Part shown: piece by piece, positions 51,767 through 61,156 of the stretch | Layout: every line of letters starts with the position of its first letter | Numbering within the stretch: position 1 is the first letter of the stretch | NCBI RefSeq assembly: GCF_001618685.1 | Contig: NZ_CP014342.1 | Location: 1,674,001-1,738,000 of the forward strand | DNA from: Geobacillus subterraneus | GTDB taxonomy: Bacteria; Bacillota; Bacilli; Bacillales; Anoxybacillaceae | Direction: 5' to 3' | DNA: 64,000 bases | Program-made: the position numbers and the translations under genes | Notes under the pieces: model-generated | What the model was told of the DNA's origin: nothing | What the model saw: the letters and a program-made list of their open reading frames with translations, nothing else | Databases searched by the model: none

Positions 51767-53473
51767 TCATTTTTTGATCAAGTCATCTCCCACATGCCGC
51801 CGTTCGAGCCATTGGCGCACATGTGTATAGTTTTCCGCGAGCCCCAAGCCGAACGAATCGCCGTCGCTTTGCAGCAGTTCGACGTCTCCGTACCATATGC
51901 TCACGGTGCCCATCATGTTTTCGACCGGTTCGTTCCACAAGTCTTGTTTCAGGGCGCCGATAAACGATTCAATTTCCTTCGGCTCAGCTAAAACAAGCAC
52001 CGGCTGCCCTGTATTCATGTTTCGTATCGTCACTTGGCGGATCGGCGAATAGCCGCCCGGGCGAAGCAGTAAATGGTACTGCTGTTTATACTCTTTCGAC
52101 TCCATAATGCGGCGAAAATGCGTCATATACGGTTCGACCGGCACTTCATAGCGGCGGAGGAGGCGCGTGCCGTCTTTGAGCACATAGCCGATCACCACCG
52201 ACTGAACGTTGCCAAGACGGGGCGGCGACGGTTGATCGTGCGCGAGCTGCTGATGAAACGCCCGCACCGCCTCGATATTTTCTTTCGTGCGGAGAAATTG
52301 GTCATATTCTACAAACGAGCGGCCGATCTGCTCCGGGTGTTCAAAGTTCATCGTCGACTGACCAAAGTACACTTGCTTAATGTCTGCCACTGCCGGCACG
52401 CGCTGCTCATAGCCGGTAAGATCGATGCGGATGAGAAAGGCAAGAACGGCCATCACCGCCGCAAACGCGACGTACCCTTTCCAGCGGTGAAATACACGCC
52501 ACGTTTTCGCGATGACCATCTGGGCAATCGCGTACCCAAGCAAAGAAAACGTTATATAGCCGAAGACGATCCAGCCCCATTGCCGCTCCACTTCTCCAAA
52601 ATAAAAGCCGCCGACAAGCCACGAGCAAAACGCGACCCCATACACAAACAGCGGACGGAGCGCCGGAAACGCCAGCGCCTGCCCGGCCGCTTCTGACGGC
52701 CGCCGCTCATACAGCCAAACCGCGAGGCCAAACAAAAGAAGCGCCAACAGCAGCAACAATCCCGTCTCCCCCGCGTTCATCGCCTGATCCATCAACATCG
52801 CGTAGCGAAGCGGAATCACCAGCCGATCCAACTCTGTTGACAAATAATACACATCCGGAAACCCAGACAATAATAATGATAAATTCGTGTAAATCAAAAT
52901 CAGCATGCCGGCCGGGAAAAAGAGAAAAATATTCGTCAGCACGACATGAAGCGCCGATTGGCCGACGAGAATGCCTACAGCGATGCCAAGGGCGAAGATG
53001 ACCGTTTCCATGACAACCGTTTCACCGAACCAGCGCCATACGTCCGCCGGCTCGATCGGCCATGGCAGGTCAAGTCCATACAGGCAGCCGATGGCAACAA
53101 GAGCTACTGTAAAAAGCGGCACAACTAACATGAGCCAGCCGAATACGATTTGGCTTGTGAGCAATTCGGTGCGGCGGATGGGTAAACTATGAATAAAGTC
53201 GGCCGACCGTTTGTCATGCATATAGCGAAGCGCCCCAGCCGATGCCAGCACGGGGACAAGCCAGGCGATCAATGTTTCCAACCCATTGGATATATAGTAT
53301 ACATTTTCCCACTGCGGCACATTGCCCACTTTCGGGTCATATTCGGAATACGCGAGCGCGATCGGCAGCACGATCGCCGCCAGCCATAGCAGCGAATGAA
53401 TGATGGCAACCCAGCCGATTTGACGAAGATTTTGCGTCCACATGGCACGATTAGCCGACCACCGTTTCACGGA
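51767..53473 (-). CDS. ABC transporter permease (YtrC/D-like)
   Basis: A 568-residue membrane protein: six helices in the first 260 residues with HDKRSADFIHSLPIRRTELL (a typical motif of this permease group), two or three further helices, and a soluble C-terminal domain of about 200 residues (MESKEYKQQYHLLLRPGGYS...). GGGGGG lies eight bases before ATG 53473. It overlaps the ATPase gene. Probably an exporter with the ATPase upstream. Confidence 0.85.
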   Translation of the reverse strand, partial: SVKRWSANRAMWTQNLRQIGWVAIIHSLLWLAAIVLPIALAYSEYDPKVGNVPQWENVYYISNGLETLIAWLVPVLASAGALRYMHDKRSADFIHSLPIRRTELLTSQIVFGWLMLVVPLFTVALVAIGCLYGLDLPWPIEPADVWRWFGETVVMETVIFALGIAVGILVGQSALHVVLTNIFLFFPAGMLILIYTNLSLLLSGFPDVYYLSTELDRLVIPLRYAMLMDQAMNAGETGLLLLLALLLFGLAVWLYERRPSEAAGQALAFPALRPLFVYGVAFCSWLVGGFYFGEVERQWGWIVFGYITFSLLGYAIAQMVIAKTWRVFHRWKGYVAFAAVMAVLAFLIRIDLTGYEQRVPAVADIKQVYFGQSTMNFEHPEQIGRSFVEYDQFLRTKENIEAVRAFHQQLAHDQPSPPRLGNVQSVVIGYVLKDGTRLLRRYEVPVEPYMTHFRRIMESKEYKQQYHLLLRPGGYSPIRQVTIRNMNTGQPVLVLAEPKEIESFIGALKQDLWNEPVENMMGTVSIWYGDVELLQSDGDSFGLGLAENYTHVRQWLERRHVGDDLIKK

Positions 53474-54350
53474 CATGAGCATCGCCCCCCATTTCATACA
53501 TAAAAATTTCTTCGAGCGACAGCGGCAGCACATCAAGGATTAGCGGATGAAACGTGCGGACCGTCTCCTCTATGCGCCGCTTTTCCCCGCGGACAATCAG
53601 GATGGCGATGCTGCCGCGCTCCTCGCGGTGGACGATATCGAGGCGTTCGGCCAATTCGCCCGGAAATCCATCACGAAACGCCAGCTGCAGTTTATGCATG
53701 CCGGCTCGCAATTCATCCAAATCGCGCTCGAGCTGCACCACACCGCGCGCCATCAATCCGACCGTGCCGCATAAATCTTCGAGTTCTCGCAAATTGTGCG
53801 ATGAGATAACGACGGTCATCTCCCGTTCGACCACCTCATCAATCAACAATTGTTTGACGTGGCGGCGAACGAACGCATCGAGCCCATCGAGCGGCTCATC
53901 CATAATGAGCACATCCGGCTGAACGGAAAAAGCGAGCCAAAAGGCAGCTTGGCGCTGCATGCCTTTGGAAAACTGCTGAATCTTTTTGTTTGGATCAAGC
54001 GCAAAGACGGACTGCAATTCCAGAAACCGTCCGCGGCTGAACGAAGGGTACAGTTGCTCGTAAAAATCCGCCATTTGCCGAATTGTCGCGTGCGGAAAAA
54101 AGTAGACAAAGTCTGGCAAAAATAAAATTCGCTGCTTCACTTGAACGTTTTCCCACAACTCCTCGCCATCAATTGTAATCGTCCCGCGGTCTTGGCGGAG
54201 AATGCCGGCCATCATCTTGAGCAGCGTCGTTTTTCCGGCGCCGTTCGGGCCGAGCAACCCATAAATCACTCCTTTTGGCACCATCATGTTCGCGCCCTTG
54301 ACGGCCGCAAACCGATCAAACGTTTTCGTCACGTCCACAAGTTGAATCAC
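53451..54350 (-). CDS. ABC transporter ATP-binding protein (YtrB-like)
   Basis: A 299-residue ATPase: Walker A GPNGAGKTT near 38, signature FSKGMQRQA, Walker B VLIMDEPLDGLDAF and switch SSHNLREL. The C-terminal 85 residues form the extra domain of this ATPase group. GGGGGAGG precedes GTG 54350, which overlaps the GntR stop by 4 bp. Confidence 0.9.
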   Translation of the reverse strand: MIQLVDVTKTFDRFAAVKGANMMVPKGVIYGLLGPNGAGKTTLLKMMAGILRQDRGTITIDGEELWENVQVKQRILFLPDFVYFFPHATIRQMADFYEQLYPSFSRGRFLELQSVFALDPNKKIQQFSKGMQRQAAFWLAFSVQPDVLIMDEPLDGLDAFVRRHVKQLLIDEVVEREMTVVISSHNLRELEDLCGTVGLMARGVVQLERDLDELRAGMHKLQLAFRDGFPGELAERLDIVHREERGSIAILIVRGEKRRIEETVRTFHPLILDVLPLSLEEIFMYEMGGDAHVRETVVG

Positions 54351-54724
54351 GATCCTCCCCCTCTTTCTTCCCCTTCTCGAATCCATTGCCATAACTGCTC
54401 ATTCGTCACCCCTAAAAACCGCGCCTCTTTGACAAGGCGGACAAACTGCTCACGGACCGCGGCGACCGCCTCGATGTTTGGTTCTTTTGAACGCGGGGCG
54501 ACGAAACTGCCTTTCCCTGGAATCGAATAAATCCAGCCTTCGCGCTCCAGTTCGCGGTACGCTTTTTGAATCGTATTTGGGTTGATCATCAGCTGTTTCG
54601 CCATCGTCCTGACCGATGGCAGCTGATCGTGCGGCTGCCATAGTTCGCGAACGATCATTTCTTTCATTTTGTCAATCAGCTGCTCGTAAATCGGCTGGCG
54701 GCTTCGCAAATCGAGCTCAAACAT
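54347..54724 (-). CDS. GntR family regulator (YtrA subfamily)
   Basis: A 125-residue short GntR regulator. The winged helix is clear (DQLPSVRTMAKQLMINPNTI, QKAYRELEREGWIYSIPGKG) and only a short dimerisation tail follows, as in YtrA. It likely represses this operon by binding the 19-bp inverted repeat at 54753-54771, and in relatives responds to cell envelope antibiotics. AGGAGGAGGGGAG precedes ATG 54724. Confidence 0.9.
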   Translation of the reverse strand: MFELDLRSRQPIYEQLIDKMKEMIVRELWQPHDQLPSVRTMAKQLMINPNTIQKAYRELEREGWIYSIPGKGSFVAPRSKEPNIEAVAAVREQFVRLVKEARFLGVTNEQLWQWIREGEERGGGS

Positions 54725-54752
54725 CTCCCCTCCTCCTCTCATTGTCACAACC

Positions 54753-54771
54753 GTACTATAACCAATAGTAC
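54753..54771. promoter_or_regulatory. Operator of the ytrA-type operon
   Basis: GTACTAT-AACCA-ATAGTAC: two perfect 7-base arms. It overlaps the -10 box of the operon promoter. Confidence 0.65.
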
Positions 54772-54793
54772 ACATAAAACAGAAGAAACACAA
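54765..54793 (-). promoter_or_regulatory. Promoter of the ytrA-type operon
   Basis: TTGTGT (54788-54793), 17 bases, TACTAT (54765-54770) on the minus strand. Confidence 0.55.
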
Positions 54794-54849
54794 GCACTTT
54801 TTTTAAATGAAAGTTAAGGAATGCAGCCGATCCAAGAAGGTTGGCGACC

Positions 54850-55062
54850 GAGTGAAAAATGTGCCTCGACAACGTTGTTTTCCTTTGAAACGTCTTATAG
54901 AAGACCGTGTTTTTATCACGTTGGATGGTCGATCGAATGGGAATGATGGTTTTTCACTCCTCTTGAGAAGGGCGTGATTTCATAGAAATGCGGTATTCCC
55001 CTGAGTGAGAAAGGCATAAAAGCAGCCGTTCTCCGCATTTCGAGGAGGGGCGGTTTTTTAAG
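54850..55062 (+). ncRNA. Possible structured RNA with its own terminator
   Basis: No gene fits this gap. Perfect 10-base arms GAGTGAAAAA (54850-54859) and TTTTTCACTC (54949-54958) could close a 109-nt structure holding the small hairpins GTCTT/AAGAC and CGTG/CACG. A hairpin CCGTTCTCC/GGAGGGGCGG near 55028-55056 followed by TTTTTT ends the stretch on the plus strand, where no protein gene precedes it. Speculative. Confidence 0.3.
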
Positions 55063-55111
55063 AAATCGTTGTTTTCCGCCTCCAGCTTCCTCATTAGTCG
55101 TCCCGCCACGA

Positions 55112-55837
55112 TCATGATTCTTCCTTCAATCCTTGCTGCTTCGGCATCTTCCCCTCAGACGGTCGATACGTCTGTACAAACAATCCCTTCCCTTCCAACC
55201 ACTCGGCAATCAATACCTCTTGCCATGAAGAGACTCCTTGTTTGCGCAGTTCCGCGGTGAGCCACTGCTCATTTTTCCCAAGCTCCATAAGTTCATCTCG
55301 CAACAGCTGGCCGTCGCGAACGAGCGTCACCGGCACATAGACGGGATGAGGCGGCAAGTGGAAATCTTCGCGCGTCGTTTTTTGATGATCCGCTTGTTTC
55401 AGCACGCTAATTTCTCCATCCGCTTCCAAAAAGCAAAACGCCACTTCACGGATCGAAAACGTCTCATGTTTGCGAAGCAAGCTTTGCAGTTGGTTGAGGG
55501 TGAGGCGGCTTTTTTTCAATGCCTCGTAATCAATGGCGCCGTTTCGAATAAGCACTGTCGGTTTTCCTTCGCTCCACAGGCGGAAGGAAAGCCACTTTTG
55601 GCTCGCATACTCGACCAAAAGCAACATCCCTCCCCAAAGGGTGATCGAATAGATGATGTACCAAAGGTGAATATGGTCGTCATACAGCGCATTGCCAAGC
55701 AGCTCGCCAAGCACGATGGCAGCGATAAACGTAAACGGGCTCATTTGGCTGATCAACTTTTTGCCGGCGATTTTGACGACGGCGAACAACAGAATAAAGC
55801 CGATGACAAGTTCAAGCGTCAACTGGAGCCATTTCAT
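55112..55837 (-). CDS. DUF421 (YetF-like) membrane protein
   Basis: A 241-residue protein: three helices in the first 80 residues (LELVIGFILLFAVVKIAGKK), then the cytosolic DUF421 double domain (LIRNGAIDYEALKKSRLTLNQLQ...). Such proteins occur in spores of bacilli (YetF, YrbG, 2Duf types) and affect germinant receptor stability or permeability. It lies next to a germination operon, which fits but proves nothing. ATG is preceded by GGAGGGCGTGCT. Confidence 0.85.
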   Translation of the reverse strand: MKWLQLTLELVIGFILLFAVVKIAGKKLISQMSPFTFIAAIVLGELLGNALYDDHIHLWYIIYSITLWGGMLLLVEYASQKWLSFRLWSEGKPTVLIRNGAIDYEALKKSRLTLNQLQSLLRKHETFSIREVAFCFLEADGEISVLKQADHQKTTREDFHLPPHPVYVPVTLVRDGQLLRDELMELGKNEQWLTAELRKQGVSSWQEVLIAEWLEGKGLFVQTYRPSEGKMPKQQGLKEES

Positions 55838-55995
55838 AGCACGCCCTCCTTACCATGCTGTGAATTTTCGCTCTTCCTTTGTATTGTGCCTCTGACTCCT
55901 CAGAAGTTTCGCTATTGGGTTGACGTTTGAAAGAATAAATCCCCCTGCACTGGAAACAATACTTAAAGATAGTCATAGGAAGAAAGGGATTCATA

Positions 55996-57087
55996 ATGAA
56001 TGGACAGACGCTCAGCGTTCTGCAGGTTTTATGTATGGTTATGCTGTCAGTTGGGCTGATGAATCATGTGATCGTTATCCCCTTTATGCTCGAGGCCGCT
56101 CACCGCGATGCATGGATCGCCGCCTTGGGAGCATTGGGGGGCTTGCTCATCTGGCTGCCGCTTCTTTATTTCATCCTCAAACAATTGAATGGCGAGCGGT
56201 TGTTCGACTGGCTAAAAAACCGTTTTTCAAGCCCAGTAGCCTATATGGTGGCCGGTGTCAGCACCATATTCTTGCTTCTTCATAGCTTTGTTACATTAAA
56301 TGATACCATCACGTTTACCACAACTTCTTATTTGACGGCGACGCCGCGGTGGGCGCTGATTGTTCTCATCGTGATCGCCTGTTTTTATAACGCGTATCGA
56401 GGCATCGACTCGATTGCTAATACAGCGATGATTATTTGGCCGTTTGTCATTGTCTTCGGCTTTTTTGTCATGCTGTCAACCACTCCCCATAAAGACTATT
56501 CGCTGCTCAAGCCGATGCTTGAGCACGGCATGGCGCCTGTGCTTCGTGGCATGATGTATGCTGGGGCGGGGTATGCGGAAGTGGTCGTTCTTTTATTCCT
56601 CTCTCACCGCCTGCCGCGCCCGTTTTCATGGAAAGCGCTTGCCGCCATTGCCTTCTTGACGGCCGGTCTGAGCATCGGTCCGACGATCGGGGCCATTGTC
56701 GAATTCGGACCCGAACAAGCGACACGTCTTCGCTATCCGGCGTTTGAACAATGGCGGATGGTCAGTTTAGGGACGTACATCGAACATGTTGACTTTCTGT
56801 CGGTCTATCAGTGGCTGTCCGGTGCTTTCATCCGCCTTTCTTTGGCAACGGCGCTGATTGTGGAACTATTCCCGATCCGCCATTCGCAAACGCGCCGTTG
56901 GGTGCTTATCGTTCTTTACTTAGCGATCACATTGGCGGCCTTGGCACCGGGTAGCGATGAACAATTTTTGCGTTTTGTCAAACATTGGGTATTGCCATCA
57001 TCACTGCTGTTTAGTCTTGCACTGTCTGTTGTGTTAGTCAGCTTAGCTCTATTGACATACCGTAAAGAGAAAAGAGGGATGGCATGA
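55996..57087 (+). CDS. Spore germination receptor B subunit (operon 2)
   Basis: A 363-residue GerAB-type protein with ten helices: LSVLQVLCMVMLSVGLMNHV, GALGGLLIWLPLLYFILKQL and the mid-protein segment GMMYAGAGYAEVVVLLFLSH. Here the B gene comes first (B-A-C order). The ribosome site before ATG 55996 is weak (GAAAGGGAT). It overlaps gerA by 4 bp. Confidence 0.9.
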   Translation: MNGQTLSVLQVLCMVMLSVGLMNHVIVIPFMLEAAHRDAWIAALGALGGLLIWLPLLYFILKQLNGERLFDWLKNRFSSPVAYMVAGVSTIFLLLHSFVTLNDTITFTTTSYLTATPRWALIVLIVIACFYNAYRGIDSIANTAMIIWPFVIVFGFFVMLSTTPHKDYSLLKPMLEHGMAPVLRGMMYAGAGYAEVVVLLFLSHRLPRPFSWKALAAIAFLTAGLSIGPTIGAIVEFGPEQATRLRYPAFEQWRMVSLGTYIEHVDFLSVYQWLSGAFIRLSLATALIVELFPIRHSQTRRWVLIVLYLAITLAALAPGSDEQFLRFVKHWVLPSSLLFSLALSVVLVSLALLTYRKEKRGMA

Positions 57088-58622
57088 TGAAACAGCTCAT
57101 GCGCGCCGCCCAAGGTAAGCGGCTGAAAGACGATTACACCGGATTGGAGACTGTGATCATCTCCGAAGAAGCATTGCGCATGATGTATGCCAAATGCTCT
57201 GACGTCATCATGACGGAAACAACGATTTCATCGCCTTTGTCTGACGGTTCGTCGGCTGTAGTGCATTTGCTGTTTATTTATTGTGAAGAATTGTGCGATA
57301 CACAAATGTTGCAAAAGACCATCTATCCGATGTTTCGTGCGCTGTGTGAACGGCATCCGTGCTTCTCGCCTGCTGACATCGAAACACGCAAGCCGCCCGC
57401 ACTCGAATACATGGGACACGAAGTGCGGATCGATGATCTCAACTTGAGACTGTTTAGCGGCGATTTGCTCATTTACTTTCGCGAAGCGGACGTCTTATAC
57501 GCAATGCCACTCGCCAGCCCGCCCAACCGCGACCCGGAGGAGCCGAACACAGAAGTGTCGATCCGCGGGCCAAAAGACGGATTCATTGAGGAAATCAGCA
57601 AAAACGTAGCTCTCATCCGCAAGCGGCTGCGCTCGCATCGACTCGTCTATGAGCCGTTCATCATCGGTACGCGCAGCCAGACAAAAGTCGGGCTACTCTA
57701 TGTTGATGATATTGCGAACACAGCCATCATCGATGAGGTGAGAAGCCGTCTGCTCAGTTTATACATCGACTCGGTGACCAGCACCAACCAAATTGAGGAA
57801 TGGCTATCCGACAGTCCGTTTTCTTTGTTTCCGATGTTTGGTTATACCGGACGGCCTGATTTTGCTGTCAATTCGCTTCTTAACGGCCGTTTTATCATCT
57901 TAGTGGACGGGGCACCGACCGCCTTGATCGGTCCGGCCAATTTAACCTTTTTGCTGAACACATCGGAAGATAACAACACGTTTTTCCTGTTTGTTGTGTT
58001 TCAGCGTCTGCTTCGGCTGGTTGGTACGTCGGTTGCCATTTTTTTGCCGGGCGCCTGGGTCGCGCTCACCTCGTTCCATCCAGATCAGTTGCCGTTCACC
58101 TTGCTGGCCACGCTGATTTTATCGCGCCAGGGGGTGCCGCTTCCGGTACCGCTGGAAATGTTTGTGATGATGATTTTGTTTGAAGTGTTTAAAGAAGCTG
58201 GAATGCGGCTGCCGATCGCCATCGGGCAGACGCTGTCGGTTGTTGGCGGCTTGATTATCGGACAAGCGGCGATCAACGCTGGACTTGCCGCCCCAGCCAC
58301 ACTCGTTATTGCTGCCATTTCTGTCATCTCAACATTTACGCTTGTCAATCAAAACATCGCCGGCAGCGTCACTTTGCTGCGCTTTATCGTTCTCACTTTC
58401 GCTTCCGTTCTTGGTTTGTTTGGGTTTATCTTGTCGTTGTTTCTCATTTTGACTTATGCGGTCAACTTGCGCACTTTCGGCATTCCCTATTTGACGCCGC
58501 TGGCGCCGCCTTCAAAAGATATCGGGAAAGTGTTTATCCCGAGCACGTGGAAACAGTTCCGCACGCGCGACCGCATTGTTCGTCCGAATGATCTCGTTGC
58601 AAAAGAGAGGGAACGAAAATGA
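57084..58622 (+). CDS. Spore germination receptor A subunit (operon 2)
   Basis: A 512-residue intact GerA protein: soluble N-terminal domain, the family segment SIRGPKDGFIEEISKNVALI, RKRLRSHRLVYEPFIIGTRS, then five helices from about residue 300 (SRQGVPLPVPLEMFVMMILF, IAIGQTLSVVGGLIIGQAAI). Similar over its length to the broken gene of operon 1 but clearly diverged, so it is not a recent copy. Confidence 0.93.
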   Translation: MMKQLMRAAQGKRLKDDYTGLETVIISEEALRMMYAKCSDVIMTETTISSPLSDGSSAVVHLLFIYCEELCDTQMLQKTIYPMFRALCERHPCFSPADIETRKPPALEYMGHEVRIDDLNLRLFSGDLLIYFREADVLYAMPLASPPNRDPEEPNTEVSIRGPKDGFIEEISKNVALIRKRLRSHRLVYEPFIIGTRSQTKVGLLYVDDIANTAIIDEVRSRLLSLYIDSVTSTNQIEEWLSDSPFSLFPMFGYTGRPDFAVNSLLNGRFIILVDGAPTALIGPANLTFLLNTSEDNNTFFLFVVFQRLLRLVGTSVAIFLPGAWVALTSFHPDQLPFTLLATLILSRQGVPLPVPLEMFVMMILFEVFKEAGMRLPIAIGQTLSVVGGLIIGQAAINAGLAAPATLVIAAISVISTFTLVNQNIAGSVTLLRFIVLTFASVLGLFGFILSLFLILTYAVNLRTFGIPYLTPLAPPSKDIGKVFIPSTWKQFRTRDRIVRPNDLVAKERERK

Positions 58623-59767
58623 GGAAGCAGGTCATTCCCATCATCGCCTCTATCATGCTGCTTGGCGGTTGCTGGGACACGCGCAACATCGATCACATTG
58701 TCTACATTCATTCAATCGGGGTCGACTACAAAGATGGCCAAGTAATTGCCTACGTGCAGTTGGTCGGTTTCACCGCCCTTGCCAAAGTCGAAGCGGGGGG
58801 CGATAAAGAAAAAGCGGCGGTTTCCATCGGCAAAGCGCTGGGCGAAACATTTAACATCGCTACCGACAAGATCTATCCTTCCATTCAACAAAGAGTGTCG
58901 TGGGGCCATGTCAAAAGCATTGTCTTTACGAAACGCGCCTTGCAAAAAGATATTGTGGCCGATGTGATCGATGTGCTGAACCGTTACAATGAAATTCGCC
59001 ATACAGCGTGGGTGTACGCTACTGATGAGCCGCTTTCCGACTTATTTGAAACAACGCCGCTGCTAAATGCTTCCTCATATTATTCACTGTTGTCTAATCC
59101 GGAAGAAATTTTCCAACAAAGTTCGTTTATCCGCCCGATCCGTCTCAGCCGATTGATTGCTGCGATGGATGAAAAAGCTGATACAGCTAGACTCCCTTAT
59201 TTAACAATCGAAGACAATCGTTGGGCGGAAAATAAGAAGCCAAAACAAATGTTGGCTATATCCGGCGTTTGTTTTCTTCATGATTACCGTTTGCAAGGGT
59301 GTGAGCGCCGTTCCGATTTGCAAGGGCTCCGCTGGATTGAGCGGGACATTCGGCGCACCCCGATTTATGTCAAGCAAAAAGGGAAAACTGTTGCCTCTCT
59401 AATCGTCCATGATCCAAAAACGAAGTGGTCGGTTGGCGTGAAGGACGGAGAGCCTGCTTTTACTATAAACGTTGAGGCGCAAGGAAGTCTCCTCGAACTG
59501 CGTGAACCGCTCTCACGAAAACAACTGACCAAACTGGCGGAACAAACGGTGAAACAAGAAATCCACCGCTTATATGAACTGGGGAAAGAGCGACAGATCG
59601 ATATATTGAATCTAGCGGAACAACTGTATCGCGAGCGTCCGAATCTCTGGAAAAAACATCAGACCGACGGCCTCATCCCGCTCAATAACCACACGCTGTC
59701 CGTAAACGTCAAGCTCGTCATCAGCGCATCCGGAAAAGAAAAACTGAATTTTCGCGCCGGCGATTGA
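58619..59767 (+). CDS. Spore germination receptor C lipoprotein (operon 2)
   Basis: A 382-residue GerAC-type lipoprotein: signal MRKQVIPIIASIMLLGG with lipobox LLGGC, then WDTRNIDHIVYIHSIGVDYK. The conserved C-terminal region (DILNLAEQLYRERPNLWKKH) is present. It overlaps gerA by 4 bp and closes the operon. Confidence 0.92.
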   Translation: MRKQVIPIIASIMLLGGCWDTRNIDHIVYIHSIGVDYKDGQVIAYVQLVGFTALAKVEAGGDKEKAAVSIGKALGETFNIATDKIYPSIQQRVSWGHVKSIVFTKRALQKDIVADVIDVLNRYNEIRHTAWVYATDEPLSDLFETTPLLNASSYYSLLSNPEEIFQQSSFIRPIRLSRLIAAMDEKADTARLPYLTIEDNRWAENKKPKQMLAISGVCFLHDYRLQGCERRSDLQGLRWIERDIRRTPIYVKQKGKTVASLIVHDPKTKWSVGVKDGEPAFTINVEAQGSLLELREPLSRKQLTKLAEQTVKQEIHRLYELGKERQIDILNLAEQLYRERPNLWKKHQTDGLIPLNNHTLSVNVKLVISASGKEKLNFRAGD

Positions 59768-59888
59768 AAAGACAAAAACGGAGCGCCCTCTTGCCTGCGC
59801 TCACGCCGGGAAATGGGGCTTTCTCCGCTGGCGAAGATCAAGTATAATTAGCCATATTAAGATCGATTTTGCGGAACGGGGGAGAACG

Positions 59889-61082
59889 ATGGACGCTCAT
59901 ACGGAACGAACGAGCGCCGCCAACATGACTGTCTATCCGATTTTGTTCGCCATCAGCCTCGGACATTTCTTGAATGATGCCATGCAGGCGGTCATCCCGG
60001 CGCTCTTTCCGATTTTGCGCTCGACGATGGAGCTATCGTACACCGAAATCGGCTGGATTGCGTTTGCGCTAAACATGACGTCGTCGGTCATGCAGCCGGT
60101 CGTCGGTTTATGGACGGACCGGCTGCCGTCGCCGCGTTTTTTGCCGCTCGGCATGGCGGCGAGCTTGCTCGGCATGGCCGGGCTCGCCTTGGCGCCGAAT
60201 TTTTGGTTTGTCTTGTTGTCTGTGCTGTTGGTCGGAATCGGTTCAGCCGTCTTCCATCCGGAAGGATCGCGCGTCGTTTATTTGGCGGCCGGTGCGCGGC
60301 GGGCGTTCGCCCAATCGATTTATCAAGTCGGCGGCAATACCGGCAACGCCTTGGCCCCGCTGTTTACCGCCCTGATTTTTGTGCCGTTCGGCCAAAAAGG
60401 AGCCGCTTGGTTTATGCTTGCCGCGGCTGTCGGCATCACCTTGCTTTGGCGCGTTTCGCACTGGTATGGTCATGAACTTGGCCGCCGTCCGGCGCCAAGC
60501 CAAACGAAAAAGGCGCAGCGCACCGATCCCGGACACCCGGTGGCGTTTGCGCTTGCCTTGCTCGTCTTTTTAGTGTTTGCCCGTTCATGGTATTCGGCCG
60601 GCATCTCGAACTATTACCAGTTTTACTTAATGGAAACGGCCCACATCTCGGTGCGCGAGGCGCAAGTGTACTTGTTCGCCTTTATGATCGCCGGTGCGAT
60701 CGGAACGCTCGTCGGCGGGCCGCTCGCCGACCGGTTCGGCAAGCGCAACTTGATTCTCTGGTCGACGCTTGGAACCGCACCGTTTGCGCTCGCCTTGCCG
60801 CACGCGCCGCTTTCGCTTGCGCTGCCGCTGTTGCTGATCGCCGGCTTTGTATTGTCGTTAAGCTTCGCAACGTTTGTCGTCTACGCCCAAGAACTGCTGC
60901 CAAACCATGTCGGCATGGCGTCCGGCCTGATCGTCGGCTTGGCATTTGGCATGGGGGCGCTTGGCGCCGTCGTGCTCGGCAACATCGCCGACTTGTCGTC
61001 GCTCAACACGTTGATGATGCTTTGCAGCGCGCTGCCGCTGTTTGGCGCCTTGGCGGTTTGGCTGCCGAAAGACAAATCATAA
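59889..61082 (+). CDS. MFS transporter, fosmidomycin-resistance (Fsr) type
   Basis: A 397-residue twelve-helix MFS protein. Fsr-type motifs: GHFLNDAMQAVIPALFPILR, VGIGSAVFHPEGSRVVYLAA, and QVGGNTGNALAPLF. The motif-A-like GGPLADRFGKRN links the halves. Probably a drug or metabolite exporter. ATG 59889 follows GGGGGAGAACG. Single gene, 75 bp before the kinase. Confidence 0.88.
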   Translation: MDAHTERTSAANMTVYPILFAISLGHFLNDAMQAVIPALFPILRSTMELSYTEIGWIAFALNMTSSVMQPVVGLWTDRLPSPRFLPLGMAASLLGMAGLALAPNFWFVLLSVLLVGIGSAVFHPEGSRVVYLAAGARRAFAQSIYQVGGNTGNALAPLFTALIFVPFGQKGAAWFMLAAAVGITLLWRVSHWYGHELGRRPAPSQTKKAQRTDPGHPVAFALALLVFLVFARSWYSAGISNYYQFYLMETAHISVREAQVYLFAFMIAGAIGTLVGGPLADRFGKRNLILWSTLGTAPFALALPHAPLSLALPLLLIAGFVLSLSFATFVVYAQELLPNHVGMASGLIVGLAFGMGALGAVVLGNIADLSSLNTLMMLCSALPLFGALAVWLPKDKS

Positions 61083-61156
61083 AACTATTTTTCTTTCAAC
61101 CTCTTTCCGATTATAATGGAAGACGATGATGTCCATCCGGTTAGGAGATTTTTTGT

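Noticed and set aside
55920-55995. SigG promoter before germination operon 2
   Set aside because: AGAATA and AATACTT are present but the spacing is about 20 bases, too long for a confident call.
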